DNA of 31,915 bases from 43-108 sp001915545 (lineage in GTDB: Bacteria > Bacteroidota > Bacteroidia > Bacteroidales > Bacteroidaceae), in the NCBI GenBank assembly GCA_902491215.1, contig CABUGV010000041.1, forward strand, positions 1-31,915, given 5' to 3'. Made by a program: the position numbers and the translations under genes. The notes under the pieces are model-generated. The model did not search any database. It had not been told where the DNA came from and saw only the letters and a program-made list of their open reading frames with translations. Shown piece by piece: positions 8,937 through 17,728 of this stretch. Position 1 is the first letter of the stretch; every line of letters starts with the position of its first letter.

Positions 8937-10823
8937 ATGGAACCTCTAAAACATGAATGCGGAATTGCAATGATCAGATTGCTGAAGCCACTGGAGTATT
9001 ATCAGGACAAATATGGTACCTGGATGTACGGACTCAACAAACTGTATCTGATGATGGAGAAACAGCACAACAGAGGTCAAGAAGGTGCAGGTATAAGCAG
9101 CGTGAAACTGGAAGCATGTCCAGGCGAAGAATATATGTTCCGTGAGAAAGCACTTGGTTCAGGTGCCATTACGGAAATTTTTGCCAATGTACAGAGCAAA
9201 TTCAAGAATTACAGCAAAGAGCAACTTTCTGACGCAACATTTGCAAAGCAGAACCTGCCTTTTGCAGGAGAACTTTATATGGGCCACCTCCGGTATTCAA
9301 CAACCGGAAAGAGTGGTCTTTCTTATGTACACCCGTTCTTGAGAAGAAACAACTGGAGAGCCAAGAACCTCTGTATTTGCGGAAACTTCAACATGACAAA
9401 TGTTGACGAGGTTTTCAGTGAAATCACAAAATTCGGTCAGCATCCGCGCGTCTACAGCGACACCTACATCATGCTGGAACAGATCGGCCACAGACTCGAC
9501 AGAGAATCAGAAAGACTGTTTAAAGAAGCTGAAGAAAAAAATCTGAAAGGTACTGACATTACCAATTACATCGAAGACAACATCAGAATTGAGAACGTTC
9601 TCAAGACATCAAGCCATGTATGGGATGGCGGATATGTTGTCTGCGGCCAGACAGGAAGCGGAGAAATGTTCTCCATGAGAGACCCTTGGGGCATCAGACC
9701 TGCATTCTGGTATAAGGACGATGAAATTCTGGTAGTAGCCAGCGAGCGCCCAGTAATTCAGACTGCTCTTGACATCGACTATGAAAATGTCAAAGAGTTG
9801 AAGCCGGGAGAAGCCATCATTGTAACAAAGAAGGGCGAAGTCAGATTTGACCAGATCATTGCTCCGAAAGAGAACAAAGCGTGCTCTTTCGAAAGAATCT
9901 ATTTCAGCCGCGGTTCCGACAAGGACATTTATCAGGAAAGAAAATCTTTGGGACGCCAGTTGTTGAATCCAATTCTCAAAGCCATCAATTATGATGTAGA
10001 AAACACAGTATTCTCTTTCATTCCAAATACTGCAGAAGTTGCTTTCTACGGAATGCTTGAAGGATTCAACGAATACGTAAACGAACTTAAGATAAAGGAA
10101 ATTGAAAGCCTCGGACACAAGCCTACACACGAAGAACTGAGCAAGATTCTCAGTTTGAGAGTCCGCAATGAAAAGGTTGCCATCAAGGATATAAAACTCC
10201 GTACCTTCATTACTGAGAGCAACAGCAGAAATGACCTTGCCGCTCACGTTTACGACATAACTTACGGAAGTTTGAGAGCAGGAAAGGACAACCTTGTCAT
10301 CATCGACGACAGTATTGTAAGAGGAACAACTCTGAGAGAAAGCATCATCAGAATTCTCGACAGACTCCATCCGAAGAAGATTGTAATTGTCTCTTCATCT
10401 CCTCAAGTAAGATACCCGGACTACTACGGAATCGACATGTCGAAGATGAGCGAATTCATTGCCTTCAGAGCGGCCATAGAGTTGCTTAAGGACAGAAAGA
10501 TGGAGAACATCATTGATGAAGTCTACGACGAGTGCCTCAAGCAGCAGCACAAGCCTAAAGAAGAAATGGTCAACTATGTAAAAAGAATATACGAACCATT
10601 CACAGACGAAGACATTTCAAGAAAAATGGTTGAAATGCTCCGAGCACCAGGCGTCAACTCCGATATTGAAATTGTATACCAGGACATAGACGGACTTCAC
10701 AAAGCCTGCCCTAACCACCACGGAGACTGGTACTTCAGCGGAGACTACCCTACTCTTGGAGGCGTAAAACTTATCAACAAAGCCTTTATCGAATATATTG
10801 AGAAAGTATACAAAAAGGCATAA
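8937..10823 (+). CDS. Amidophosphoribosyltransferase-like protein, long divergent form
   Basis: This is a class II glutamine amidotransferase joined to a phosphoribosyltransferase, the architecture of PurF, which makes phosphoribosylamine from PRPP and glutamine. It has 628 residues against about 470-510 for ordinary PurF. The nucleophile candidate is Cys8 (KHECGIA), implying removal of a 7-residue leader as in Bacillus-type PurF. Also present are HNRGQEGAGI (44-53), GHLRYSTTG (116-124) and a PRPP loop (VIIDDSIVRGTT, about 453-464). Unusually, the oxyanion-hole stretch normally HNGNLTN reads ICGNFNMTN (147-155), replacing the usual Asn with Cys148. Extra sequence lies before the PRPP loop and at the C terminus. 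It may be a second PurF paralogue with a changed role, so I give no symbol. It sits between glmS and carA with gaps of 151 and 102 bp. Confidence 0.85.
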   Translation: MEPLKHECGIAMIRLLKPLEYYQDKYGTWMYGLNKLYLMMEKQHNRGQEGAGISSVKLEACPGEEYMFREKALGSGAITEIFANVQSKFKNYSKEQLSDATFAKQNLPFAGELYMGHLRYSTTGKSGLSYVHPFLRRNNWRAKNLCICGNFNMTNVDEVFSEITKFGQHPRVYSDTYIMLEQIGHRLDRESERLFKEAEEKNLKGTDITNYIEDNIRIENVLKTSSHVWDGGYVVCGQTGSGEMFSMRDPWGIRPAFWYKDDEILVVASERPVIQTALDIDYENVKELKPGEAIIVTKKGEVRFDQIIAPKENKACSFERIYFSRGSDKDIYQERKSLGRQLLNPILKAINYDVENTVFSFIPNTAEVAFYGMLEGFNEYVNELKIKEIESLGHKPTHEELSKILSLRVRNEKVAIKDIKLRTFITESNSRNDLAAHVYDITYGSLRAGKDNLVIIDDSIVRGTTLRESIIRILDRLHPKKIVIVSSSPQVRYPDYYGIDMSKMSEFIAFRAAIELLKDRKMENIIDEVYDECLKQQHKPKEEMVNYVKRIYEPFTDEDISRKMVEMLRAPGVNSDIEIVYQDIDGLHKACPNHHGDWYFSGDYPTLGGVKLINKAFIEYIEKVYKKA

Positions 10824-10849
10824 ATAAAATAATGTTCTAGGAAAACAAT

Positions 10850-10875
10850 CCTGCACCCCTTTCAAAGGGTGCAGG
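10850..10875 (+). terminator. Stem-loop between purF-like gene and carA
   Basis: CCTGCACCC (10850-10858) and GGGTGCAGG (10867-10875) form a perfect 9-bp GC-rich stem with an 8-nt loop, 27 bp after the purF-like stop and 51 bp before carA. No T-run follows directly. A terminator or an intergenic processing/attenuation hairpin are both possible. Confidence 0.5.
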
Positions 10876-10925
10876 AACATATAAGTCTGCAAAAAGAATA
10901 TTTTTAAATACATAATCACAGGATA

Positions 10926-12002
10926 ATGAGAAACGTAACACTAATCTTAGACGATGGGACCAAGTTTCACGGCACATCATTCGGATATGAGAAACCTGTT
11001 GCAGGAGAGGTTGTGTTCAACACTGCAATGATGGGATATCCAGAAAGTCTTACCGACCCGTCATACGCAGGCCAGATAATGACATTGACATACCCTTTGG
11101 TCGGAAATTATGGAGTACCGCCATTCACCATTGAGGAGAACGGAATAGCAACCTTCATGGAGAGTGAAAAGATACATGCCGAAGCTATAATTGTAAGCGA
11201 CTACAGCACAGAGTATTCACACTGGAATGCAGTAGAAAGTCTTTCCGAATGGCTGAAACGCGAAAAAGTTCCAGGAATAACAGGTATCGACACCCGAGAA
11301 CTTACAAAAATCCTTCGTGAACATGGTGTTATGATGGGCAAAATCATATTCAATGATGAGCCTGACAATATTCCTTCTGCAGAATACAGCGGTGTAAACT
11401 ACATTGCCAAGGTTTCCTGCAAGGAAGTAATAAAGTACAATGAAGGCGCAGGCAAGAAAGTTGTCCTTGTTGACTGCGGTGTCAAGAACAACATCATAAG
11501 ATGTCTTCTTAAGAGAAACGTTGAAGTCATAAGAGTTCCATGGAACTATGATTTCACCGACATGGCCTACGACGGTCTCTTCCTTGCAAACGGTCCAGGC
11601 GACCCTGACACAGCCAAAGAAGCCGTTGAGAACATAAAGAAGGCAATGGCCAAAAACAGCAAACTTCCTATTTTCGGTATCTGTATGGGCAATCAGCTTC
11701 TTGCTAAAGCCGGAGGTGCAAGCATCTACAAGCTCAAATACGGACATAGAAGCCACAACCAGCCTGTAAGACAGATCGGCACCAACAGATGTTTCATTAC
11801 CAGCCAGAATCACGGATACGCTGTTGACAACAACACCCTCGGAAAGGATTGGGAACCATTGTTCATCAATATGAACGACGGATCAAATGAAGGTATCCGC
11901 CATAAAGAAAATCCTTGGTTCTCTGCACAGTTCCACCCAGAAGCATGCAGCGGACCTGTAGACACAGAGTTCCTTTTCGACGATTTTGTTAAACTGCTGT
12001 AA
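10926..12002 (+). CDS. carA: Carbamoyl-phosphate synthase small (glutaminase) subunit
   Basis: CarA hydrolyses glutamine and channels ammonia to CarB for carbamoyl phosphate, feeding pyrimidine and arginine synthesis. It has 358 residues, normal for the family. The N-terminal CPSase small domain carries GEVVFNTAMMGYPESLTDPSYAGQ (27-50). The C-terminal class I amidotransferase has ANGPGDP (221-227), the nucleophile Cys253 in FGICMGNQLLA, and His337 and Glu339 in QFHPEA, so the triad is complete. The residue after CMG is Asn where E. coli has His; this is not a catalytic position. carB follows after only 11 bp, so the two subunits are co-transcribed. Confidence 0.97.
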   Translation: MRNVTLILDDGTKFHGTSFGYEKPVAGEVVFNTAMMGYPESLTDPSYAGQIMTLTYPLVGNYGVPPFTIEENGIATFMESEKIHAEAIIVSDYSTEYSHWNAVESLSEWLKREKVPGITGIDTRELTKILREHGVMMGKIIFNDEPDNIPSAEYSGVNYIAKVSCKEVIKYNEGAGKKVVLVDCGVKNNIIRCLLKRNVEVIRVPWNYDFTDMAYDGLFLANGPGDPDTAKEAVENIKKAMAKNSKLPIFGICMGNQLLAKAGGASIYKLKYGHRSHNQPVRQIGTNRCFITSQNHGYAVDNNTLGKDWEPLFINMNDGSNEGIRHKENPWFSAQFHPEACSGPVDTEFLFDDFVKLL

Positions 12003-12013
12003 AACGTAGAAAG

Positions 12014-15000
12014 ATGAAAAACGAAAATATAAAGAAGGTCCTGATATTGGGTTCAGGCGCATTGAAAATCGGTGAAGCCGGAGAGTTCGACTATTCCGGA
12101 AGCCAGGCATTGAAGGCCCTCAAGGAAGAAGGCATACAAACAGTACTCATTAATCCTAACATTGCTACAGTTCAAACCAGCGAAGGCGTTGCCGACCAGA
12201 TTTATTTCTTGCCGGTCACTCCATTCTTCGTTGAGAAAGTTATCGCCAAGGAAAGACCAGACGGAATACTTCTCGCTTTCGGAGGACAGACTGCACTTAA
12301 CTGCGGTGTCGAACTCTACAAAAGCAATATTCTTGAGAAATACAATGTACAGGTACTTGGTACTCCTGTACAGGCAATCATAGATACAGAAGACCGCGAA
12401 CTCTTCGTCAAGAAGCTCGACGAAATAAACGTAAAAACCATCAAGAGCCACGCTTGCGAGAATATCGAAGAGGCACGCAAGGCCGCTAAAGAACTCGGAT
12501 ACCCTATCATCATCAGAGCAGCCTATGCACTCGGAGGTCTCGGTTCCGGTTTCTGCGACAACGAAGAAGAACTCAACAAGATTGCCGAAAAAGCATTCTC
12601 TTTCTCTCCGCAGGTACTCGTCGAGAAGAGTCTCAAAGGCTGGAAAGAAATAGAATACGAAGTCGTACGCGACAGATACGACAACTGCATCACAGTTTGT
12701 AACATGGAGAACTTCGACCCTCTCGGAATTCACACCGGAGAGTCCATCGTCATTGCTCCTTCACAGACACTTACAAACTCTGAATACCACAAGCTCCGCG
12801 CACTTTCAATAAAAATCATACGTCACATCGGAATCATCGGCGAGTGCAACGTTCAGTATGCGTTCGACCCTGAATCAGAGGACTACAGAGTAATCGAGGT
12901 GAACGCACGTCTTAGCCGTTCTTCAGCCCTTGCATCAAAAGCAACAGGTTATCCTTTGGCTTTCGTTGCAGCAAAGCTCGGAATGGGATACGGTCTGTTC
13001 GAACTTAAGAACTCTGTCACAAAAACCACAAGTGCATTTTTCGAACCAGCCCTCGACTACGTTGTGTGCAAGATTCCTCGCTGGGACCTCGGCAAGTTCC
13101 GCGGCGTAGACAGAGAACTCGGTTCTTCAATGAAGTCAGTAGGCGAAGTAATGGCCATCGGACGCACTTTTGAAGAAGCAATTCAGAAAGGCCTCCGCAT
13201 GATAGGCCAGGGTCTGCACGGATTCATCGGAAACAAGGAACTTGTAATCGACGACATCGACCAGTCGCTGAAAGCACCTACAGACAAGCGCGTACTCATC
13301 ATCGAGAAAGCAATGGGTAAAGGCTACACCATCGATCATATACACGAACTCACCAAGATCGACAAATGGTTCCTTTACAAACTTCAGAACATCCGAAACA
13401 CATACCTTGAGCTGTCCACAAAAGGCAAGCTTGAGAATGTCGATGCTGAACTGATGCGCAAGGCAAAGGTTCAAGGCTTCACAGACTTCCAGATTGCACG
13501 TGCCATCGGCATGGAAAACGATATGGAAGTAGAAGCGGCCATCAACCTTGTACGCAAATACAGAAAAGAACAGGGCATCATTCCTGTTGTGAAGCAGATA
13601 GACACCCTTGCTGCTGAATATCCTGCACAGACCAACTATCTGTACTTGACATACAGCGGTGTAGCAAACGATATCAACTACGAAAACGACAAGAAATCCA
13701 TCATCGTACTCGGTTCAGGAGCATACCGTATCGGTTCGTCTGTCGAATTCGACTGGTGCGGCGTTCAGGCTCTCAACACCATCCGCAAGAACGGCTACAG
13801 GTCAGTAATGATCAACTACAACCCAGAAACCGTATCTACCGACTACGACATGTGCGACCGTCTCTACTTCGACGAACTCACATTCGAGCGTGTGATGGAC
13901 ATCTACGAGCTCGAAAATCCACACGGAGTCATCGTCAGCACAGGTGGACAGATTCCTAACAACCTCGCAATGCGTCTCGATGCAGAGAATGTTCCAATTC
14001 TCGGAACTTCAGCAAAGAGCATCGACAATGCAGAAGACAGAGAGAAGTTCTCTGAGATGCTCAACCGGATCGGTGTTGACCAGCCGGCTTGGAGCGCATT
14101 GACATCAATGGAGGACATCAACGCCTTCATCGAGAAAGTAGGCTTCCCTGTTCTCGTACGTCCGTCATACGTACTCTCCGGTGCAGCCATGAACGTCTGC
14201 TCAAACCAGGACGAACTTGAGCGCTTCCTCAAGCTTGCAGCCAACGTAAGCAAGAAGCACCCGGTTGTAGTAAGCAGCTTCATCGAACATGCTAAGGAAG
14301 TTGAAATGGATGCCGTTGCAAAGGACGGAGAAATCATTGCATACGCAATCAGCGAGCACATCGAGTTTGCAGGTGTACACTCCGGCGATGCAACAATCCA
14401 GTTCCCTCCACAGAAACTCTATGTAGAAACAGTACGCCGAATCAAGAAGATTTCGCGCCAGATTGCAAAGGAACTCCACATCAGCGGACCGTTCAACATT
14501 CAGTATCTTGCAAAGGAGAACGACATAAAGGTAATCGAGTGCAACCTCCGCGCTTCACGAAGCTTCCCATTCGTAAGCAAGGTTCTTAAGATAAACCTCA
14601 TCGAACTTGCAACGAGAGTAATGCTCGGCCTGCCGGTTGAGAAGCCGTCAAAGAACCTCTTCGACCTCGACTACGTCGGCATAAAGGCCAGCCAGTTCTC
14701 ATTCAACCGTCTGCAGAAAGCCGACCCTGTACTCGGTGTCGACATGGCATCAACAGGCGAAGTAGGCTGCCTCGGCGACGACACATCGAGCGCCCTCCTC
14801 TGCTCAATGCTCTCCGTCGGCCAGCGCATACCGGCAAAGAACATTCTTCTTTCAACCGGAACAGGAAAGCAGAAAGCCGAAATGCTCGATGCGGCAAAGA
14901 CACTCATCAAGCACGGCTACAAGCTTTATGCAACAGGCGGAACAAGCCGTTACCTCACTTCAAACGGCATCGAGAACACACTCGTATACTGGCCGAGCGA

Positions 15001-15235
15001 AGAAGGTCACCCGCAGGCTCTCGACATGCTTCACAAGAAAGAGATAGACATGGTTGTCAATGTTCCGAAAGACCTCACCGTAGGCGAGCTCGACAACGGA
15101 TACAAGATCAGACGTGCAGCCATCGACCTCAATATTCCGCTCATAACAAATCCTCGTCTTGCCAGCGCATTCATCAATGCGTTCTGCAACATCTCTCTCG
15201 ACGACATTGCAATAAAGGCATGGGGAGAATATTGA
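12014..15235 (+). CDS. carB: Carbamoyl-phosphate synthase large subunit
   Basis: This is the synthetase subunit, 1073 residues, full length. Its duplicated halves both show the pre-ATP-grasp start: LILGSGALKIGEAGEFDYSG near residue 10 and IVLGSGAYRIGSSVEFDWCG near 562. Each half has an ATP-grasp domain; EVNARLSRSSALASKATGYPLA is the conserved metal-binding region of the first and ECNLRASRSFPFVSK of the second. The C terminus (about 945-1073, from ILLSTGTGKQKAEML) is a methylglyoxal-synthase-like regulatory domain, the site of UMP and ornithine control in E. coli. It pairs with carA 11 bp upstream and is followed by a strong terminator. Confidence 0.97.
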   Translation: MKNENIKKVLILGSGALKIGEAGEFDYSGSQALKALKEEGIQTVLINPNIATVQTSEGVADQIYFLPVTPFFVEKVIAKERPDGILLAFGGQTALNCGVELYKSNILEKYNVQVLGTPVQAIIDTEDRELFVKKLDEINVKTIKSHACENIEEARKAAKELGYPIIIRAAYALGGLGSGFCDNEEELNKIAEKAFSFSPQVLVEKSLKGWKEIEYEVVRDRYDNCITVCNMENFDPLGIHTGESIVIAPSQTLTNSEYHKLRALSIKIIRHIGIIGECNVQYAFDPESEDYRVIEVNARLSRSSALASKATGYPLAFVAAKLGMGYGLFELKNSVTKTTSAFFEPALDYVVCKIPRWDLGKFRGVDRELGSSMKSVGEVMAIGRTFEEAIQKGLRMIGQGLHGFIGNKELVIDDIDQSLKAPTDKRVLIIEKAMGKGYTIDHIHELTKIDKWFLYKLQNIRNTYLELSTKGKLENVDAELMRKAKVQGFTDFQIARAIGMENDMEVEAAINLVRKYRKEQGIIPVVKQIDTLAAEYPAQTNYLYLTYSGVANDINYENDKKSIIVLGSGAYRIGSSVEFDWCGVQALNTIRKNGYRSVMINYNPETVSTDYDMCDRLYFDELTFERVMDIYELENPHGVIVSTGGQIPNNLAMRLDAENVPILGTSAKSIDNAEDREKFSEMLNRIGVDQPAWSALTSMEDINAFIEKVGFPVLVRPSYVLSGAAMNVCSNQDELERFLKLAANVSKKHPVVVSSFIEHAKEVEMDAVAKDGEIIAYAISEHIEFAGVHSGDATIQFPPQKLYVETVRRIKKISRQIAKELHISGPFNIQYLAKENDIKVIECNLRASRSFPFVSKVLKINLIELATRVMLGLPVEKPSKNLFDLDYVGIKASQFSFNRLQKADPVLGVDMASTGEVGCLGDDTSSALLCSMLSVGQRIPAKNILLSTGTGKQKAEMLDAAKTLIKHGYKLYATGGTSRYLTSNGIENTLVYWPSEEGHPQALDMLHKKEIDMVVNVPKDLTVGELDNGYKIRRAAIDLNIPLITNPRLASAFINAFCNISLDDIAIKAWGEY

Positions 15236-15280
15236 TTGCTGTCTCAGAACACACAATAGAGACTGACTAAAGTTTTGCGG

Positions 15281-15342
15281 TGGTTAATGGCAAAGGACGC
15301 TGACTTCATCAACGTTCTTTACCATTAACCATCTGCCTTTTT
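15281..15342 (+). terminator. Strong rho-independent-type terminator after carB
   Basis: An 18-bp imperfect stem (15281-15298 with 15314-15331: 16 Watson-Crick pairs, one G-U and one C-A mismatch) with a 15-nt loop is followed by a T5 run at 15338-15342. It ends the glmS-purF-like-carAB block before trmD. Confidence 0.75.
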
Positions 15343-15367
15343 AACCCGAATCATAAAAATCAGTAAC

Positions 15368-16057
15368 GTGAGAATAGACATTATAACCGTACTGCCCGAA
15401 CTCCTCGAGGGTTTCATTTCACAGTCTATACTTGGCAGAGCACAGAAGAAGGGACTTGTGGAAATACATCTGCACAACCTCCGCGACTACACAGAAGACA
15501 AGCACAAGCGCGTAGACGACTACCCTTTCGGAGGCTTTGCCGGCATGGTCATGCAGTGCCAGCCCATTGATGCATGCATCTCCGCACTCAAGGCCGAAAG
15601 AGATTATGACGAAATCATTTTCACCACCCCCGACGGCGAACAGTTCGACCAGCCCATGGCAAACGAGCTGTCCATGAAAGAGAACATAATAATCCTCTGC
15701 GGACACTACAAAGGCATAGACTACAGAATACGCGAGCACCTCATCACAAAAGAAGTCAGCATAGGCGACTTTGTACTCACCGGAGGCGAACTTGCCGCAG
15801 CATGTATGGCCGATGCCATCACACGCCTTGTGCCAGGCGTCATCGGCGACGAGCAGAGCGCACTCTCCGACTCTTTCCAGGACAATCTGCTTGCTGCGCC
15901 CGTCTACACACGACCGGCTGACTACAAAGGCTGGAAGGTACCTGATGTCCTTCTGTCAGGCCACGAGGCAAAAATCAAGGAGTGGGAACTCCAGCAGTCT
16001 CTTGAGAGAACCAAGCGTCTCCGCCCCGACCTGCTGAAAAAACAGAACAACCAGTAA
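15368..16057 (+). CDS. trmD: tRNA (guanine-N1)-methyltransferase TrmD
   Basis: TrmD methylates G37 next to the anticodon using S-adenosylmethionine, preventing +1 frameshifting. It has 229 residues, near the short end for the family (E. coli 255). The start is GTG (15368), because family proteins begin M-R/K-I-D-I-I-T-V-x-P and no ATG fits. Motifs of the SPOUT trefoil knot are clear: YPFGGFAGMVMQ, ILCGHYKGIDYR and SIGDFVLTGGELAA. The C-terminal domain has DSFQDNLLAAPVYTRPADY, GWKVPDVLLSGHEAKI and the basic end ERTKRLRPDLL. Unlike the gammaproteobacterial rpsP-rimM-trmD-rplS operon, it stands apart from ribosomal genes here. Confidence 0.96.
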   Translation: MRIDIITVLPELLEGFISQSILGRAQKKGLVEIHLHNLRDYTEDKHKRVDDYPFGGFAGMVMQCQPIDACISALKAERDYDEIIFTTPDGEQFDQPMANELSMKENIIILCGHYKGIDYRIREHLITKEVSIGDFVLTGGELAAACMADAITRLVPGVIGDEQSALSDSFQDNLLAAPVYTRPADYKGWKVPDVLLSGHEAKIKEWELQQSLERTKRLRPDLLKKQNNQ

Positions 16058-16091
16058 GAAACTCAAGTCCAAAACAAAACACACGCATCCT

Positions 16092-17177
16092 ATGGAATCA
16101 GCAAACAAAAGATATCTGCCGGCTGAGTGGTATCCGCAGGCTTTCGTGCAGCTCACATGGCCTCATGAAGAAACCGACTGGGCATACATGCTCGACGAGG
16201 CTCTCATCTGCTACTACAACATGGCAAGAGAAATCAGCAAGAGAGAGAAGCTCCTGATTGTTGCTCCCGACACAGACCTTGTCAGACATCAGCTGGAAAG
16301 CGGACTCGACGGAAAGATAAAAGATTCGGACAGAGTAACACCCTACATGATGAGAAACATAAGTTTCTTCACATGTCCGACCAACGACACATGGGCACGC
16401 GACCACGCCTTCATCACATGCCTCGAAGCCGACAGCACTCCTCTGCTCATGGACTTCCAGTTCAACGGATGGGGACTGAAGTTTGCATCGTGCCACGACA
16501 ACATGATAAACCGCCGAATGCATCAGAAAGGCATCGTCAGCGGACACTACGAAAGCCGTCTCGACTTTGTCTTCGAAGGAGGCTCCATCGAAAGCGACGG
16601 ACGCGGCACTCTCCTCACCACCTCTTCATGCCTTCTGGCTCCCAACCGCAACGAAGGCAAAGATAAAGGCGAAATAGAAGAATATCTCAAAAAAGCCTTC
16701 AATGCAGAAAGGGTACTCTGGCTTGAACACGGATGGATCAAGGGCGACGACACCGATGGTCATATCGACACACTTGCCCGCCTTTGCCCCAACGACACAA
16801 TCGTCTATCAGTCATGCAATGATTCATCTGACGAGCACTACACACCGCTGAAAGAAATGGAGAACGAAATTAAAAGTTTCCTGACCGCCGACGGCAAGCC
16901 ATACAAGACAGCAGCGCTACCGCTCTGCGACCCCATCTACGACGAAAGCGGTTACAGACTTCCAGCAACGTATGCCAACTTCCTGATAATGAACACGGCA
17001 GTCCTCTTCCCAACATACAGACAGCCGGAGTGCGACAACACCGTTCGCACCATCTTGCAGGATGTTTTCCCAGACAAAGAAATCATCGGCATCGACTGCA
17101 CACCACTGGTCTTCCAGCACGGTTCTCTCCACTGCTGTACAATGCAATATCCAAAGGAAGTAAAATTGAACGATTAA
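16092..17177 (+). CDS. Agmatine deiminase / peptidylarginine deiminase family protein
   Basis: This guanidino-group hydrolase of 361 residues belongs to the PAD_porph family. Family members turn agmatine into N-carbamoylputrescine and ammonia, or deiminate arginine. Landmarks are LPAEWYPQAFVQLTWPHEETDW near the start, NDTWARDHAF, FEGGSIESDGRGTLLTT, GDDTDGHIDTLARL, and the catalytic cysteine region HGSLHCCTMQYP with Cys348 expected as nucleophile. There is no signal peptide, so it is cytoplasmic; this favours a polyamine role over a secreted Porphyromonas-type PAD. It is 34 bp after trmD and probably co-transcribed. No carbamoylputrescine amidase is adjacent in the window, so substrate is not proven. 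Confidence 0.9.
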   Translation: MESANKRYLPAEWYPQAFVQLTWPHEETDWAYMLDEALICYYNMAREISKREKLLIVAPDTDLVRHQLESGLDGKIKDSDRVTPYMMRNISFFTCPTNDTWARDHAFITCLEADSTPLLMDFQFNGWGLKFASCHDNMINRRMHQKGIVSGHYESRLDFVFEGGSIESDGRGTLLTTSSCLLAPNRNEGKDKGEIEEYLKKAFNAERVLWLEHGWIKGDDTDGHIDTLARLCPNDTIVYQSCNDSSDEHYTPLKEMENEIKSFLTADGKPYKTAALPLCDPIYDESGYRLPATYANFLIMNTAVLFPTYRQPECDNTVRTILQDVFPDKEIIGIDCTPLVFQHGSLHCCTMQYPKEVKLND

Positions 17178-17201
17178 AACTTTGTCGATGTAAATTGCAG
17201 T

Positions 17202-17253
17202 CCCGGTCGTTCCTCTCCCAGCTTCTAGTTACTGGTGATGAATCCGGGTTTTT
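17202..17253 (+). terminator. Possible terminator after deiminase gene
   Basis: CCCGG (17202-17206) can pair with CCGGG (17244-17248), with a smaller CCAG/CTGG stem inside, and a T5 run follows at 17249-17253. The outer stem is short and the loop long, so this is weaker than the hairpin at 17366. Confidence 0.35.
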
Positions 17254-17365
17254 AATGTATATACGCAAAGGTAAAATTATTTCAGGACTAGGAATAATCT
17301 ATTAATCAGTTTTTCAGATTTATATACAAATCAATAGATTCTTTTTCAAAAAGGAAACTCATAAT

Positions 17366-17434
17366 AAAACGGCGGAGAAGTCTACCAAACTCTCTGCCGT
17401 TTTTATTATATGTTTCACAAACAATATTTCATAT
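17366..17434. repeat. Two-hairpin 3' module, copy 1 (duplicated at 18200)
   Basis: This 69-bp segment recurs at 18200-18268 in the same orientation with five substitutions. It contains a 13-bp stem (17366-17378 with 17391-17403, one G-U) with a 12-nt loop, flanked by runs of T or A on both sides, so it can terminate on either strand. It also has a small second hairpin, TGTTT-CAC-AAACA (17411-17423). It lies just past the stop of the minus-strand DUF3791-like gene and 188 bp past the plus-strand deiminase gene, so it probably serves as a bidirectional terminator. Confidence 0.85.
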
Positions 17435-17439
17435 AAACC

Positions 17440-17664
17440 TTAATGTTTATCTACACCCTGCTCATTCCATTCCATCAATAATTCATCACTGAGATATTCA
17501 TCACTGAGACAGTGCATGTCTGCCACTCCGTTACTTATAAGTCTATAGGTATCGGAATCATAAAAAAAAGCAAGCGCATCATCGTATGAAATCTGCAGCT
17601 TATCAGCAAACAAACGGACAATACGCGCATACTTCATTTGCAAAACTGCTTTATCAGCCAACAT
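17440..17664 (-). CDS. Small DUF3791-type protein (first)
   Basis: A 74-residue cytoplasmic protein of unknown function. The segment with ISYDDALAFFYDSDTYRLIS, then MHCLSDEYLSDELLMEW, resembles the DUF3791 class I remember from Bacteroidota and Firmicutes, where such genes accompany DUF3990 genes. It has a strong Shine-Dalgarno-like tract (GGAGGAGG) just before its ATG, unusual for this phylum. Its start overlaps the end of a 24-codon remnant frame (see 17654-17728). The stop is 6 bp before the hairpin module. The ORF is well supported by the ribosome site and terminator; function is unknown. Confidence 0.7.
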   Translation of the reverse strand: MLADKAVLQMKYARIVRLFADKLQISYDDALAFFYDSDTYRLISNGVADMHCLSDEYLSDELLMEWNEQGVDKH

Positions 17665-17728
17665 GTCCTCCTCCTTCCAGTTTTATTTCTTCTGCACCAA
17701 CACCGACTGAAGCATGATAAAGTCTCAT
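17654..17728 (-). pseudogene. Stump of a DUF3990-like gene
   Basis: A 24-codon frame opens at an ATG that overlaps the upstream DUF3791 stop as ATGA, and reads MRLYHASVGVGAEEIKLE then GGGHVG and stop. MRLYHAS is the usual N terminus of DUF3990 proteins as I recall them (normally about 150-170 residues, ADP-ribosyltransferase-like in appearance). The coupling overlap survives but the body of the gene is missing, which fits an internal deletion. The resemblance rests on about seven residues, so the identity is tentative. Confidence 0.45.
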
